A DNA stretch of 64,000 nt from Azolla caroliniana (lineage: Eukaryota > Polypodiophyta): NCBI GenBank assembly GCA_043228905.1, contig JBHGNT010000011.1, forward strand, positions 10,602,001 through 10,666,000. The letters run 5' to 3'. A program made the position numbers and the translations under genes. Under the pieces are notes generated by a model. The model ran no database searches. It saw nothing but the letters and a program-made list of their open reading frames with translations, and was not told where the DNA came from. Positions 1 through 11,574 of the stretch are shown here, piece by piece (the stretch's first letter is position 1; each line of letters starts with the position of its first letter).

Positions 1-145
1 TCTTGAAAAATCGAGTATAAGTCACCTCACCTTTCCCTCCCTTTGTGAATCTTACACATTACCATTTCATGTGGACTTTCCCCATGTGAGGTATCACATC
101 ATTAGAGAAACGTTAGATGTTGAATAGGGAAAGGATATTAAGCAA

Positions 146-990
146 GGGTGTGATGTCTAGTACATTAGACTATGATAGAAATCCTAGGAAGGGTGAACAC
201 ATAGGCTGTCATCAAAGTTGTGGGTGTGGCAACATGGTTTGTCAAGTTTGTGACAATGTATGTTTACATCCATGGCTTCTCAAACGTTTGTGGACGCAAA
301 TCCATTAGTCTTATGTAAAGTGTACCTCTTGTATGAACACATAGGCTGTTGTCAAACTTGTGGGTGTGGCAACATGGTTTTGTCTAGTCTCTCACAATGT
401 ATGTTTACACCCATGACTTTTCAAATGTTTGTGAACGCAAATTCATTAGTCTTATGTCACGTGTAGCTCTTGTATGAAAACATAGGCCGTCGTCAAACTT
501 ATGGGTGTGGCAACATGGTTTGTCAGGAACTGTGAACGCGCGGCGCTTTTGTGAGATTAGGATTTAGGGTGTGATGTCTAGTACATTAGACTATGATAGA
601 AATCCTAGGAAGGGTGAACACATAGGCTGTCATCAAAGTTGTGGGTGTGGCAACATGGTTTGTCAAGTTTGTGACAATGTATGTTTACATCCATGGCTTC
701 TCAAACGTTTGTGGACGCAAATCCATTAGTCTTATGTAAAGTGTACCTCTTGTATGAACACATAGGCTGTTGTCAAACTTGTGGGTGTGGCAACATGGTT
801 TTGTCTAGTCTCTCACAATGTATGTTTACACCCATGACTTTTCAAATGTTTGTGAACGCAAATTCATTAGTCTTATGTCACGTGTAGCTCTTGTATGAAA
901 ACATAGGCCGTCGTCAAACTTATGGGTGTGGCAACATGGTTTGTCAGGAACTGTGAACGCGCGGCGCTTTTGTGAGATTAGGATTTAGGG
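146..990. repeat. Tandem duplication of a 421-bp unit with internal 140-bp periodicity
   Basis: Bases 146-566 are repeated at 567-987 with no difference noticed, and the match runs on to 990. Inside each unit a motif that starts GAACACATAGGC (or a close variant) recurs at 195, 335 and 476, and again at 616, 756 and 897, so the spacing is 140-141 bp. Three spaced motifs therefore make one higher-order unit. The second half of the third monomer differs from the other two. No credible protein is encoded; the 68-aa frames at 260-466 and 681-887 are identical only because the DNA is repeated. It could be the edge of a satellite or a local duplication. Confidence 0.9.
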
Positions 991-1881
991 TTTGGCTGGT
1001 TGTGAGGATGGGAGACATAACGTAGGTTGGGAAGGGCAAATTTGTGTTTAAGGATTGGTAATGCTATTGTTGAAGAAGAACGAACAAACTGATTTGGATG
1101 GATCGAGAAGGAAGAGAACCAGAGAACAAGGGACAGAGAGACAGAGTCACTGAGTTTTTTCCTGTCTTTATTAGCAGTAGCGGGAGGAGGAGATGTATGT
1201 ATGTCCCCCTCCCGGAAAGGGCGCCAATGCTATATACTAATAAATAGAAACCGCGATTTATATTTGCGCTTTATCTCTGTCTCTCTCTCTCTCTCTTCGC
1301 ACTAACGGCTATATTTAATTCACGCGCGTTAATAAAATTTGGGACATTATTGATATTGATGTACAGCCAAAATACTAATAGTACTCCTACATCAAAAGAC
1401 AGCAAAATACGTATAAACAAACAATACATACTAAGTCGTATGTACATATCTATATACGTATTTGTGTGGGGCATAGTAGATACATATGTACGTACGTGAC
1501 TAGCAGCTGCGCTCTATATGTATGTATGTATGTACATATTGTGTGTGTGTGTGTGTGTGTATGATGTATATATATACGTGGTGGTGGATGGTGTGATGGG
1601 GAGGGGAGGTCTACGAATCATCTATCATTATTACTAGTGCTCCTGCTGCTGTTCCTGGATCTTCTTCTTCAATTAGCAATTTATGTCTTTCTCTCTCACT
1701 CTCACTCTCTCTCTCTGCCAAAATCAGCAGAACATACATAATTGGAAATGATGATGGTGATAAAAAAATGTACTCTGATTCATGCGTAGCCAGCCAATCA
1801 TTCATTCATCACAGCGCAATCATCATCGCATCGTCGTCGTCAGTTAACAATAGAAATCCATCAATCCAACAATAGAAAGCA
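991..1881. other. Upstream flank of the protease gene, rich in simple repeats
   Basis: No coding region was recognised. The stretch holds a CT tract near 1273-1299, TATG and GT runs near 1519-1561, a second CT tract near 1690-1716, and TATA-like sequences near 1230 and 1567. It probably contains the promoter and 5' UTR of the gene that starts at 1882, but the transcription start cannot be fixed from sequence. Confidence 0.5.
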
Positions 1882-3471
1882 ATGGTAGTGGTGGTGGTGA
1901 TGATGACTACTACTGCCAAGAAGCAGCTCCTCCTTCTGCTCCTCAGCTTCACATTACTACTGATGTCCTCCTCCTCATCGCTGCTACCGCCACCACTACT
2001 CCTCCTCCTAAATGGCGGCACTACTACTACTATTAACTACGGCATAGCCGCCGCCGCCGCTCAGCCATCACCATCACCATCACCATCATCCCGTCCATAC
2101 CGTAACCTCCTCCTCCTCCGCCTCGTAGCACCAGATGACCCTACTAATAATCCTCCTCCTCCACCCCTTCTCTCAGCTCAGCTCAGGCCCCGCACAGACA
2201 TATCGGCGGCGGACGCGCCGCTGTCCGCCCGGCTCTCCGCTCTCGCGCGCCTGGACTCCGCCCGGCTCTCCGCCCTAAACCGGCAGATCGACAACGCCAT
2301 CATCGCGCGGCGCAGCGGCTCCGGCTTCGCGTCGTCGGGCGGTGCCACATTCCACGTCAGCGCAGGGCCGGGTGTGTACACCATGGATCTCACAGTAGGC
2401 ACGCCGCCCCGGACGTTCCCCATGATCATGGACACAGGGAGCCAGCTGGTGTGGATGCAGTGCCAGCCCTGCAAGCTGTGCGTGAAGCAGAGCGTGCCCA
2501 TCTTCGCCCCCAACACTTCCTCGTCGTACACTCCGCTCCTGTGCTCCACGGCGGAATGCCAGAATCTGCCGGGGCAATGCGATCCCCAGGGCACCAAGTC
2601 GTGCCGATACACGTACAGCTACGCAAGCCAAGCCAACACGCAAGGCCAGCTCGGCACCGACACCTTGACATTCGCCACTGCCGCTGCCGCTGCCGCTACG
2701 GCGAGCTCGGATTCTTCGGCACCCGGCTTCACGTTCGGCTGCGGATTCTCAAACCAAGGGGAGTACGGCGGAGCGGCCGGGCTTGTTGGGATGGGCCAAG
2801 GCCCCCTCTCCCTGCCTTCCCAGCTCGGCCCAAGAATCGGCGGCAAGAGATTCTCCTACTGCTTGATGAAGCAGCAACACACGGGCCCTGATCCGGCAAC
2901 CCCATCATCCACCATGCTCCTCGGAGCTGCGGCCGACCCGGTGCCCCAGGGCATGGCCTTCACTCCCATGGTCCAGAACCCATCGGTCGTCGCCTCCCTC
3001 TACTACATCAACGTCGATGGCTTCAGCGTGGACGGCCGGCGCCTCGACATCCCGGCCGACACATTCAGTATAAACCCACAAGGTGCCGGTGGGATGATAC
3101 TCGACTCGGGAACCACCTACACTTACCTGCCGAGCGTGGCATTCACGGAGATAAAGAAAGCGTTCGATGCCGCCATAAATTTGGTCGAGTATAAGGACCA
3201 CCCCTTCTTACCGGCATGCTACTCGGGCCCGCGCCCCGATGTCATTCCTCTGGTCACCTTACATCTACAGGGAGCCGTTGACCTTGCACTCCCCGAAGAT
3301 AATTATTTCATCCGCGTTGATGGTAACGAGACGACGTTTTGCCTCGCAATGATCCCGACAACAGGGGGCCTTCAGGTTGTGGGGAACATGTTGCATCAGA
3401 ATTTTAGAGTTCTCTATGACCTTGATAACTCTAGGATTGGTTTCCTCCCTCACACTTGCTCCTCATCATAA
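1882..3471 (+). CDS. Nepenthesin-type (A1 family) aspartic protease
   Basis: An intact intronless frame of 529 aa. Residues about 13-40 form a Leu-rich hydrophobic stretch after a basic KK pair, consistent with a secretory signal. A low-complexity Pro/Ser segment and a propeptide-like region follow to about 160. The mature domain starts with a GVYTMDLTVGTPP stretch (164-176). The first catalytic motif is DTGS at 184-187 and the second is DSGT at 408-411, with an FGCG stretch near 285. A Cys-rich insert between them (C194, C197, C200, C221, C226, C233, C241) marks the plant nepenthesin-like group. The family cleaves peptide bonds at acidic pH in secreted, vacuolar or plastid compartments; the substrate here is unknown. 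The start is the first ATG before the signal. The usual YGDGS-like flap stretch reads YASQA. Coding GC is much higher at 2170-3100 than in the flanks. The physiological role is not assigned. Confidence 0.93.
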   Translation: MVVVVVMMTTTAKKQLLLLLLSFTLLLMSSSSSLLPPPLLLLLNGGTTTTINYGIAAAAAQPSPSPSPSSRPYRNLLLLRLVAPDDPTNNPPPPPLLSAQLRPRTDISAADAPLSARLSALARLDSARLSALNRQIDNAIIARRSGSGFASSGGATFHVSAGPGVYTMDLTVGTPPRTFPMIMDTGSQLVWMQCQPCKLCVKQSVPIFAPNTSSSYTPLLCSTAECQNLPGQCDPQGTKSCRYTYSYASQANTQGQLGTDTLTFATAAAAAATASSDSSAPGFTFGCGFSNQGEYGGAAGLVGMGQGPLSLPSQLGPRIGGKRFSYCLMKQQHTGPDPATPSSTMLLGAAADPVPQGMAFTPMVQNPSVVASLYYINVDGFSVDGRRLDIPADTFSINPQGAGGMILDSGTTYTYLPSVAFTEIKKAFDAAINLVEYKDHPFLPACYSGPRPDVIPLVTLHLQGAVDLALPEDNYFIRVDGNETTFCLAMIPTTGGLQVVGNMLHQNFRVLYDLDNSRIGFLPHTCSSS

Positions 3472-3842
3472 GTACTAGCAACACTTATCACATACATTCT
3501 ATTTGCTATATTTATTTAGCTCACAGCTTGGACTACAAATAAAATAAATAACACCACTCTTCTGTGTTCAATTCAATGAATGAATAATAAGGAATAAACT
3601 TCTCTAAAAACTAATGAAGCCTCTTTTCCATTGTTGTACCAATTCATTGTAGAGATATATATTGGATTCAAGGCACTTATTAGATCTATGTGTCAATTGT
3701 GAGTGAAGTTATTATGGAACCATTAATAAGTGAATGTGCACCAATATCAGCCTCAATGCTCTATGTAGAACTACCTTGTGAACATCATGTGACCTCAAGC
3801 TGCATAGGTTAGGTGTTGTGTTCGTTAACAATTGAGGAGGAG
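3472..3842 (+). other. 3' flank of the protease gene with poly(A)-signal-like motifs
   Basis: AATAAA-like hexamers lie 65-125 bp after the stop codon (about 3537-3600), in AT-rich DNA. They are plausible polyadenylation signals for the protease transcript. Nothing else was recognised. Confidence 0.45.
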
Positions 3843-3973
3843 ACCATGAACACAACACAACAATGGTTTATTAAAGGGCATTCATTGCCTTACCATGTTG
3901 TCATTATTTTGGACACCATGAACACAACACAACAATGGTTTATTGAAGGGCATTCATTGCCTTACCATGTTAT
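3843..3973. repeat. 72-bp tandem duplication, about 1.8 copies
   Basis: A block that starts ACCATGAACACAACACAACA at 3843 recurs at 3915, giving a 72-bp period. The second copy is partial and stops near 3972. One base difference was noticed. No coding content. Confidence 0.85.
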
Positions 3974-6505
3974 GGAAGAATATTATACCTAGGAATGAAA
4001 AAAACTATAATTAAATTTGGTAGTTGGAAATAACACTAACAAAGGAAAATGAAAGTGTTGAGCATTAATCTAGTGTTAATATATGGTTAAAAAGAAAAAC
4101 CTATTGTTGCCCATACTTTACAAGATATAACAACTTGCAAAATCTCGTAGGGTTTGTACTATGTAAATGTTTGGATGGTAGGTATAGTAGTTCTAGGAAA
4201 GGTGTGTTCCAACAAATGAAGTAGTGTAAATACTTCGAGCTTGATGACCACATATTTGTGATCTTACCATCAACAATGAGCATTTTGATGGCCCATCATG
4301 TAAAAAGTCTACAAATATTACAAAAGAATCAAACTTGTGAAATTATAGTTGCACAAGTAAAATATAAGTACCGCTATGTTAAACACATGATGGTGAGGAA
4401 CATTTCTAAACATTGAATAATGTGCATGAGGTTGAAGGTAATTCTAGACAAATCTAGACTTTGCAAAGTACACCTTCAACAAATGGTGAGATCTCTTGAG
4501 AAAAAGTGGGATGTTCAAGGAGGATCTCGATACATGGATGCTTTCTATCTTTAAACATTGTCATGGTAATTTGCACATGGGCATTGGGAATCTTGGACCA
4601 AGAAAGACGACTCATTAAGTTTTGATGAAGATGGTGATGGATGATGATGAAGACGATAAGATTGAAATGGAAATGGAGGTGGAGATTATGATGGAGATTA
4701 CTTTCTCATACTAATAAGAACGGTAGTTCCCAATTCTATTATGACCTTCATGCTTGTTTGCTTCATAATTCTCGTTTTTAATAAGTGGGGCTTTGGCACT
4801 AATAGACAACGTGGGAGTTTGCGCTTTCTGAAAAGGTGGAGATGGAAATATTTTGGAAAGAATAAATTCATGTAAAAAGCCCCAAGTGTACACTTTTTCC
4901 CTGAGATCAAAGTGCACACTTAACCGAATGTTTAGTGTACATTGGTTGTAGTATGAAAGGGATAGTGTTTATCAAGTTTTCGTGCGTGTTCATATAGATA
5001 CTTTCTCAAGGTCATAGCCAAGAACAAGATTGACTAAAAGAAGAGAATTAGAAAACAAAAGGGAAATCAGAGAGAACATTAAGTGCATTAACAAGAAGAT
5101 TCAAGAATACGCCAAACATTGGCGATGTTGAGGTAGAACAATATCCATATACATAAATAACGAGACCACTTATTTACATAACATGGTTGAACACATGCGC
5201 ATACATATTTCATTATGGTTCATATTTTAATGAACCGGCTATTTATATAGATTAGAAGAAAAACATACAGACCTTTTTCTTTTCTCCCTGTTGAATCACT
5301 CATTCACTGCTTTCCTTCTCCGCGTTGCTCGCTTCTTTGCTGCTGCTCGTGAATCCTTGGCTCGTTGCCCATTGCTCCTCCCCTGCTCGCTCGCTATTCG
5401 TTGCTCCTTGTCGCTTCTGACTGATTGGCACGACATCTGCTGTTCGCCGCTCCACCACTCTGAAGTACGTAATCTTGTCTGTTTATGATTTCTCTCTATT
5501 TTCTATCTGTTTTTCTCCTTGCTTGAATCGAATCCGTTCTCTGTTCTTTTTTTTTCTCTGTTTTTCTATCTGTTGTACGTATGGCAAAAAAATGAGAATG
5601 TGGTTTTTTTAAGATCAAAAGAAACACATTGAGATTCAATACATAGTATTGCTTAATTTACACACGAATATACTTTCAAGGCACGGGGTATTCTCCAACA
5701 AAGGGCCATCATTAAAGTTGAGATTGAACCTTACAAATGTACAAAATAAGACTCTTGGCATGTCGGTAATCACATCATGCAGAAAATGGGCATTGGCACA
5801 ATGCATAAAAGATTGTTAAGAAGGTGATTGCGTAGTAGGAAGCATTTATGGGAGCATTGACAGAGTCAATCTACAAGTATGCTAGGTCAAATATCTAACT
5901 ATCGACTAGGATTACATAAGATATTTCAGAAGCTAAGACCCCACCTTTGTAATCAAAGTTGGGGTTTTGGATTATATGTATAGTCACAAGTTGATGAAAC
6001 AAGAAGCTGTGTTAGTAGGTGGACAAATGTATTGTTCTTTGACAATTAATATTATGTCAAATTGAGGGCATGAGCCCTTAATCTTTGTTTTAATTTGCAC
6101 ATTTTTGCATTGAAATATCCAAAAGTCTCTGCTAATGCATTGCTCAATGAGAGTATGGTTATTGCCTTGAGTTTAATATAACTCATTCTTGGAGTATATT
6201 TCTATGTGTTAATCTTTGCATGAGGCCTAAAACCCAAGTTTTTCTCTTCTCAAACCCATTAAAAGCATTTAGAAAGTTATGTCCATGAAACCTAGTATAC
6301 AATGAAAAAATAATTGGCAAGGGTATTGTCCACAAAGATAAAAGTCAAATTTGTCCGTAGATTGTGCTTAGTTATTGATTGAGTGGATTTTTGAGTGGAT
6401 TTCCTACTAGGCACGATTATACATCCTTTAAGAAAGTAGCACGTGAAATAGTGAACCGATTCAAAAAGTGGATAGTTCATTTACTAGTTACACAAGCTAG
6501 CACCC
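3974..6505. other. Gene-poor AT-rich intergenic DNA
   Basis: Only short spurious frames are present. A purine-rich GAT/GAA-type run lies near 4618-4700. I see no recognisable gene, RNA or intact mobile element. Confidence 0.45.
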
Positions 6506-7903
6506 CTAAATATTAATAATTATGAAATTAACAAAAAGAAGGGATATAGTATTAGAAAGAAAGACATAGATATACTCTAGTACCTGCACACAAGAAGTTG
6601 GATGTTGTTTCTCCCTCTTACACTCGATGTCGAGTAATACTGTTGAAATCTTTTGGGGCTCATTCACATGAGCCATATTTTCATCCACCACCAAATCTCC
6701 ATCATCTTTTTTAGTATGAATTGTTTCCTTTAATGGATGGATCCCATTCTTAAGCCCACCATTGACTAACATTAGAGCCTTCATCACAATTGGCTCCACA
6801 TTAGTTATGTCCTCATTTTCTTGTGGTTTCTCATGTGTACACATTGATTTTTGAGTATCAACGCTTCTATCTTTTTCTATCTTTTTCTGACAGATGATCA
6901 CCAAAGTTTATGTTAAGTGCATCTAAATAAAGTTCATTAACCTCCTTGACATTTTCCCAACCATGAAAAGTTTGTAGTGTGCTAATTTGGCCCAAAGGCG
7001 ATTTACAAGATAAATGTTCCTTCGGGACCTTGTCTTGTTATTCATCACGTAAATATTCTTGTTCTAACCTTGACAAACCAAGTGAACACCCCATGTAATC
7101 TAATAACTTAATCCCTCTTGATGAGACATTATTGGGCTTGGCCAATGGGAACAATTGGTCAAAGGTATTCATGGATGTGGGATCATTGCAAAGTATGTGC
7201 ATTGGAGAAGAGGGTTGAATCTTCACGCTTCTTTTTAGTGGGTGAACATGAAGTTGTGAAGATGTAAGAGAACCAGGTGTGGAAAGAGATTTGCTCTTCC
7301 TCATCATCAAAGGGCTACTATGATATTTCATCGACTTTAACGTTGTTGAGGTGTGAACGTCATATTGATATACTCTTGAAAGAGGAATTTTCATGTGGGT
7401 TACGTTATTTCCATGGGTTGGGCTAGTTGTAACATTATTACATGATGGTGTTTCTATGATTGTTGGAGAAACACCAACACAACGTGATGTCGAATTGCTT
7501 GAATCTTGAGAGCCCATTATCACATGCTCTCGTCAATCTTTATATAGGATATTGGGTGCTTGTGGATGATGCACTATATATGTTTGATAGCATTGTGTTG
7601 ATTTCCATCCCTTTTGAGGAATAACTAGGAAATCGAGATGCTTTAAAGTTCTTTTTTACAGACAAAGGTTTATCCGTAAACCTAGAATGTTGATTATGCA
7701 AGACCTCCTTGGTACCATGGTACATGTATACGGAAGTATACCAGAGGAGCAACTACAGTTGCATTCAATTGTATATATAATACTGCATCCAAAGTTACTC
7801 CATAAATGTATTTGAGTATGGAGAACCATCCACAACATTGGAACACAACATCTTTGAATTCCAAAGTGAAATGATGCCCTTTAAAATTAGACAAATCTGA
7901 CAT
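6506..7903 (-). other. Unrecognised minus-strand open frames (132 aa and 161 aa)
   Basis: Two frames on the minus strand, 7523-7038 (161 aa, starts MIMGSQDSSN, rich in Ser, Thr and Pro) and 6904-6506 (132 aa, charged), lie in the same direction about 130 bp apart. A shorter frame lies upstream at 7903-7694. None matches a family I know. They could be decayed exons of a host gene or part of an old mobile element that continues from the gypsy relic at 8340. Coding status is doubtful because the DNA is AT-rich and frames this long can occur by chance. Confidence 0.2.
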
Positions 7904-8339
7904 ACTATTTACTTACTACAACATAACTAGATGAATCAACAAATTTGAGATGAGAATCAGCATATATTTCAAACACATGTAGTGGAGGATAGGTTGAAAA
8001 ATGGGAGGGAATTATGTGCAACAAATTATCTTAGCACAAAAAAAGCACAAAAAGATGATGAGAATACACAAGAATAAATCATAAGGAGGCATGTATATCG
8101 CATTATCTTGCATTATTATCTTGCATTTGTATTGTCATCTTGTTTTAATATGTACATTACTTTTTTTCTCTTGATCTTTTCCTTCAATATTGTTTGCACC
8201 CTCAATTTCTTTTACATTTACATACATGGATTTGCATGTGCATATAAACTAATGTGAACCTTCCTCTTTCTTCTTTATTTTTTGAACTAATGTGCGTATA
8301 AACTAATTTCCGGTAGGGGCTAGAGACTTTGTCCAACAC
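7904..8339. other. No feature recognised
   Basis: AT-rich DNA directly beyond the 3' end of the decayed gypsy element. It may contain what remains of that element's left LTR, but no second LTR copy was found to confirm this. Confidence 0.3.
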
Positions 8340-8344
8340 GAGTC

Positions 8345-9870
8345 ATTACACTATCCCATTCTCTTTATGACCAGTTCCACACTTTGTGTAAATCCCCTTA
8401 CTTTTATGTAAATGGTGAAAAGAGTAGTGTGAATCTCTTGCAGTCAAAGTAGCCGATTCTCAATATTGGGATATTTTTGATATTTTTGGACATTCAAACA
8501 TCGTCCAATGGGATGATATCCTGTGTGTTGGCAAATGGGAGTATATCTAGTGGAAGGATAGATCAAATTATTGTAAGCAAACTCCACAAAGTGTAAGAAG
8601 TCAACCTAATCAACAAAGACTTGACTCCAATATTTGATTGGTATATTCAGTTAGATCACTCGTCTTTGGATGATAAGCAAAAGAGAATTTACAAGAAATT
8701 TAGAGCGTCCAAGGAAGTGTTTCCAAACTTTAGAGATGAATTGCATGACTCTTGCATGACTCGATCTCTTATGATGTCATTTGGAATACTCTGATGCCTG
8801 AACATCTATGTTAATGACATGTTCTTCTATGTAAGTTACGTAAGGGACAAAACCATCTTTGCATCATCCACATTTATGATGGCGAATATGTCGAAGGAAT
8901 CTAGAAAAATCATTTGCTATATGTTGAAAAACTATTGGCACATTTGTGATATAGAAAGACAACTATACTCAAAATGTCCAAATCAAGTGCAAAACACAAT
9001 CTTTCACTTATCACCCAAAAGAATCCGATGTAGATTATAAGAACCTTGAAGATCAAGCTTTGTGAAGTATTTAGCTCCACTCAAACACGCTAAATCAATT
9101 GGGATTAGAGGCAAGGCATAGTTCAAATTGTGACTTTTTAAAGTCTCAATAAATTACAACCAAGCGAAGCGACCCATATTTCTTCTTACAAAGAAGGTTG
9201 GTGTGCCAACAAAACATCTAGAACGTTGAATCAATCCACTTGCCAAGTTACATTGATATGTTCTTGAAGAATTTTGAGCTTTGATAGTGCGACATTATAA
9301 ATTGGTTATGATAGTAGATCTTTCCCTTGTTGAAGATTGATAGGACAATCATAAGGTCAATGTTCTGGGAGCAAATTAGACTTAGCTTTATCAAATAAAC
9401 CATTGAAATCTTAATACTTAGTTGGAATTAAGGTTTCTAAATTTTGTAGACCGGGGCATGGTGTTGTTGCATTTATGAATATAAACATTTTTTGTTTCAC
9501 TTTGCACAACCCTTGTAGGGAGATTGTTGAGATCCGATGACGCACTAGACTCGAGAGTGGAACAACAAAAGATATTAAATGTGTGGTTTTCTAGGATTCT
9601 ATAATCTAGCTCATTTTTTCTTATCAAACTTTGAATTATGAAGTTTGAACTAAGGTAGATGGAGGACAAATGGATGCTCCAGACTATGCATTAACTGAAT
9701 GAAATCACACAAATTAGATCACTAAGAACTGCATGAACTAACTCAAACACTTCAGTTATGTCTCTAGAAGCAATCGGCTGATCATCTATGACTGACTAAT
9801 GCTGGACAAGGCAAATTTTTCAAGAGGATTTCTTGTGTCAAGTAAAATTTTCAGCCCATGACACATGAAT
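8345..9870 (-). pseudogene. gypsy pol relic (protease, RT, integrase)
   Basis: Minus-strand frames show a protease part (blocks ending DDQPIAS, and an FIIQ block equivalent to FELHN), an RT part (LPLIP, SGAKYFTKLDL, FGHFEY) and an integrase part (EFAYNN and TGYHP blocks). The RT YxDD motif region reads NVDD. RT runs almost directly into the integrase C-terminal half, so RNase H and the N-terminal integrase zinc finger seem to be deleted. Multiple stops and frameshifts are present. Confidence 0.72.
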
Positions 9871-10229
9871 TGGCTTTCGAATCTAAGAGAGTATAGGCAA
9901 GGAATTGATAACATCTAGAATTATTAAGATTAACTTATGTCACAAAAAACCTACCATCTTGATTTGGCAAAATGGAACCATTACTTTGGCCCTACTCTAT
10001 AAATCCTTGGTTGTCCAACAAAATGGCTTCTATTTTGGCTGGACTTACTTGTTTAACATTTCATTGAGATAGTTGAGAACTTCAAACCTATTGAATGGTG
10101 TAGGGCTACTAGGATTGCTAGATGTAATTGGATAATCAATATCATATTTACCACTAGCACTTAGTTGGTTATCTTGATGTGGGCCACTATGATATAAACA
10201 TAGACAGTGTGCTTTAGTCAACTTTTTTC

Positions 10230-10890
10230 AACTTTAGTCAATTTCCCTCGACAATGTATTGCATCTATCTCCATTGGCAAGGGCCAACCTTCATAATTGT
10301 GTGAGGTGCTTAAGCTAATCTTGAAGATGTCTGCTACCACCAATGTATAAGTTAGCTCCATATTGTTGTTCAAAATGTTGTTTATATAGTTGGTTATCAC
10401 ATCATATTGCTTGACTAATAACTCAATAAATGATTTTGAACCTTCATGGAAAGTGAGAAGTAAATCTTACATACCATTGCCTTGCCCATAATGGAATTGA
10501 TCCATTAATGCCTCTTCATCCCAAGGAATATCACATGTAAGGGGGAAGAAAAATCTATTGCATAGACCGAGGCAAAGACGAACCCTTGTCTCAATCATTG
10601 AAACCTATTGACAACCATTCCTAGATTGTATGTATCCTCAAAACTTGCTTGGAATTTCTTGATGAAACCATCAAAGACTTTAGATAACAAGTGAGACTTT
10701 TTTTCGAATAATGGTGCAGACCATGCAAGTGCTATGCTTGTTAGTAGTGTTTACAATAACCCAACTTGAGCGACATCCGTTGGATATATGTTGAGATGCA
10801 TTTGGATGACAAGGCACACCTGGCTTACACATACTCTAAACTGAGATCAAGTACCATCAATTTTTCCTAGTAGGTTAATCTTTGGTTCTA
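10230..10890 (-). pseudogene. gypsy gag relic
   Basis: In minus-strand translation this region keeps blocks typical of the gag of elements A and B: a VIQMH block, a YPTD block, a DIPWDEEALMDQF block (the equivalent in A reads DIPWDDQALMEQF), a DLLLTF block and an MEID block near the C-terminus. Several in-frame stops interrupt it. The zinc-knuckle region was not recovered. It packaged element RNA when functional and is now dead. Confidence 0.75.
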
Positions 10891-10990
10891 TTGGGGGCTG
10901 TGGAAACTGGACCTTATTCACAGTCAAGGGCTTGTTTCTTATGTTGCGGGTTGCACCAACAGGTTGATGTTCCATGTCAAAAATTTCACC

Positions 10991-11307
10991 AAATCCACAA
11001 TATATCATTTGATTTTAGTGCTTGGAGTCCCATTTCTTTGATTATTCTTTTGATAACAAGTTGTTCTTGCTCGTTAAAATCTTATTTCGACCTTTTAATT
11101 TTTCTTTTATCCAAATAACTAGTTTGATTGTGAACCAAATTATGAAATTAAGAAAGTATGAAAAGTCAAGTGCATTTAGGGGAAAAATAGCGAAAAATTA
11201 CAATTGATGAAATTTCAAATGCTTTCCTTCTCTTATTTACGTTTATTTATTTTTACAGTGGGTTTATATCATCAGTAAATCTTTACTTTCACAAATAATT
11301 GCTGTAC
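10991..11307. other. Intergenic DNA before the aminotransferase gene
   Basis: AT-rich DNA with no coding signal. It lies between the gag end of the decayed gypsy element and the microsatellite cluster. It would be expected to include the promoter of the gene at 11575, but no clear TATA box stands out. Confidence 0.35.
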
Positions 11308-11322
11308 CATACATACATACAT

Positions 11323-11372
<50 letters not shown>

Positions 11373-11553
11373 ACACCCACACCCACACCCACACCCACAC
11401 ACCCACACCCACCCACCCACCCACCCACCCACACACACACAACATACATACATAACAAAATCAGAATCAGAAGAAGAAGAAGAAGAAGAAGAAGAAGAAG
11501 AAGAAGAAGAAGAAGAAGAAGAAGAAGAAGAAGAAGAAGAAGAAGAAGAAGAA
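11308..11553. repeat. Compound microsatellite: CATA, CA, CCCACA, then a long GAA run
   Basis: Successive runs of CATA (about 11308-11340), CA (to about 11371), CCCACA/CCCA units (to about 11432) and, after a short spacer, about 28 GAA units (about 11469-11553). The GAA run ends about 20 bp before the ATG of the aminotransferase gene, so it is probably in the 5' UTR or core promoter. Translations of this DNA as long Glu, Leu or Ser runs are artefacts. Confidence 0.95.
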
Positions 11554-11574
11554 TCCAACAGAGACAGAGCGAGA

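Larger units (their letters stand above)
8340..10990 (-). mobile_element. Decayed Ty3/gypsy element, same lineage as elements A and B
   Basis: Read on the minus strand, the order is gag (about 10890-10230), protease (about 9870-9420), reverse transcriptase (about 9300-8815) and integrase (about 8800-8400). Every part aligns by eye with the matching part of elements A and B further right, but with many stops and frameshifts. The end near 8345 has a GGGATAGTGTAATGA stretch that resembles the PPT/LTR border of A and B (GGGATAGTGTCATGA). No chromodomain, TSD or paired LTRs were found. This is an old insertion between the two host genes. Confidence 0.75.

Noticed and set aside
146-990. Repeats as a CRISPR array
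   Set aside because: The unit is 421 bp, the copies are contiguous without unique spacers, and the genome is a plant's. The same holds for the 54-bp repeats at 59102.
2178-3201. Long minus-strand and alternate frames across the protease gene
   Set aside because: They arise from the GC-rich third positions of the real gene and have no recognisable domain.
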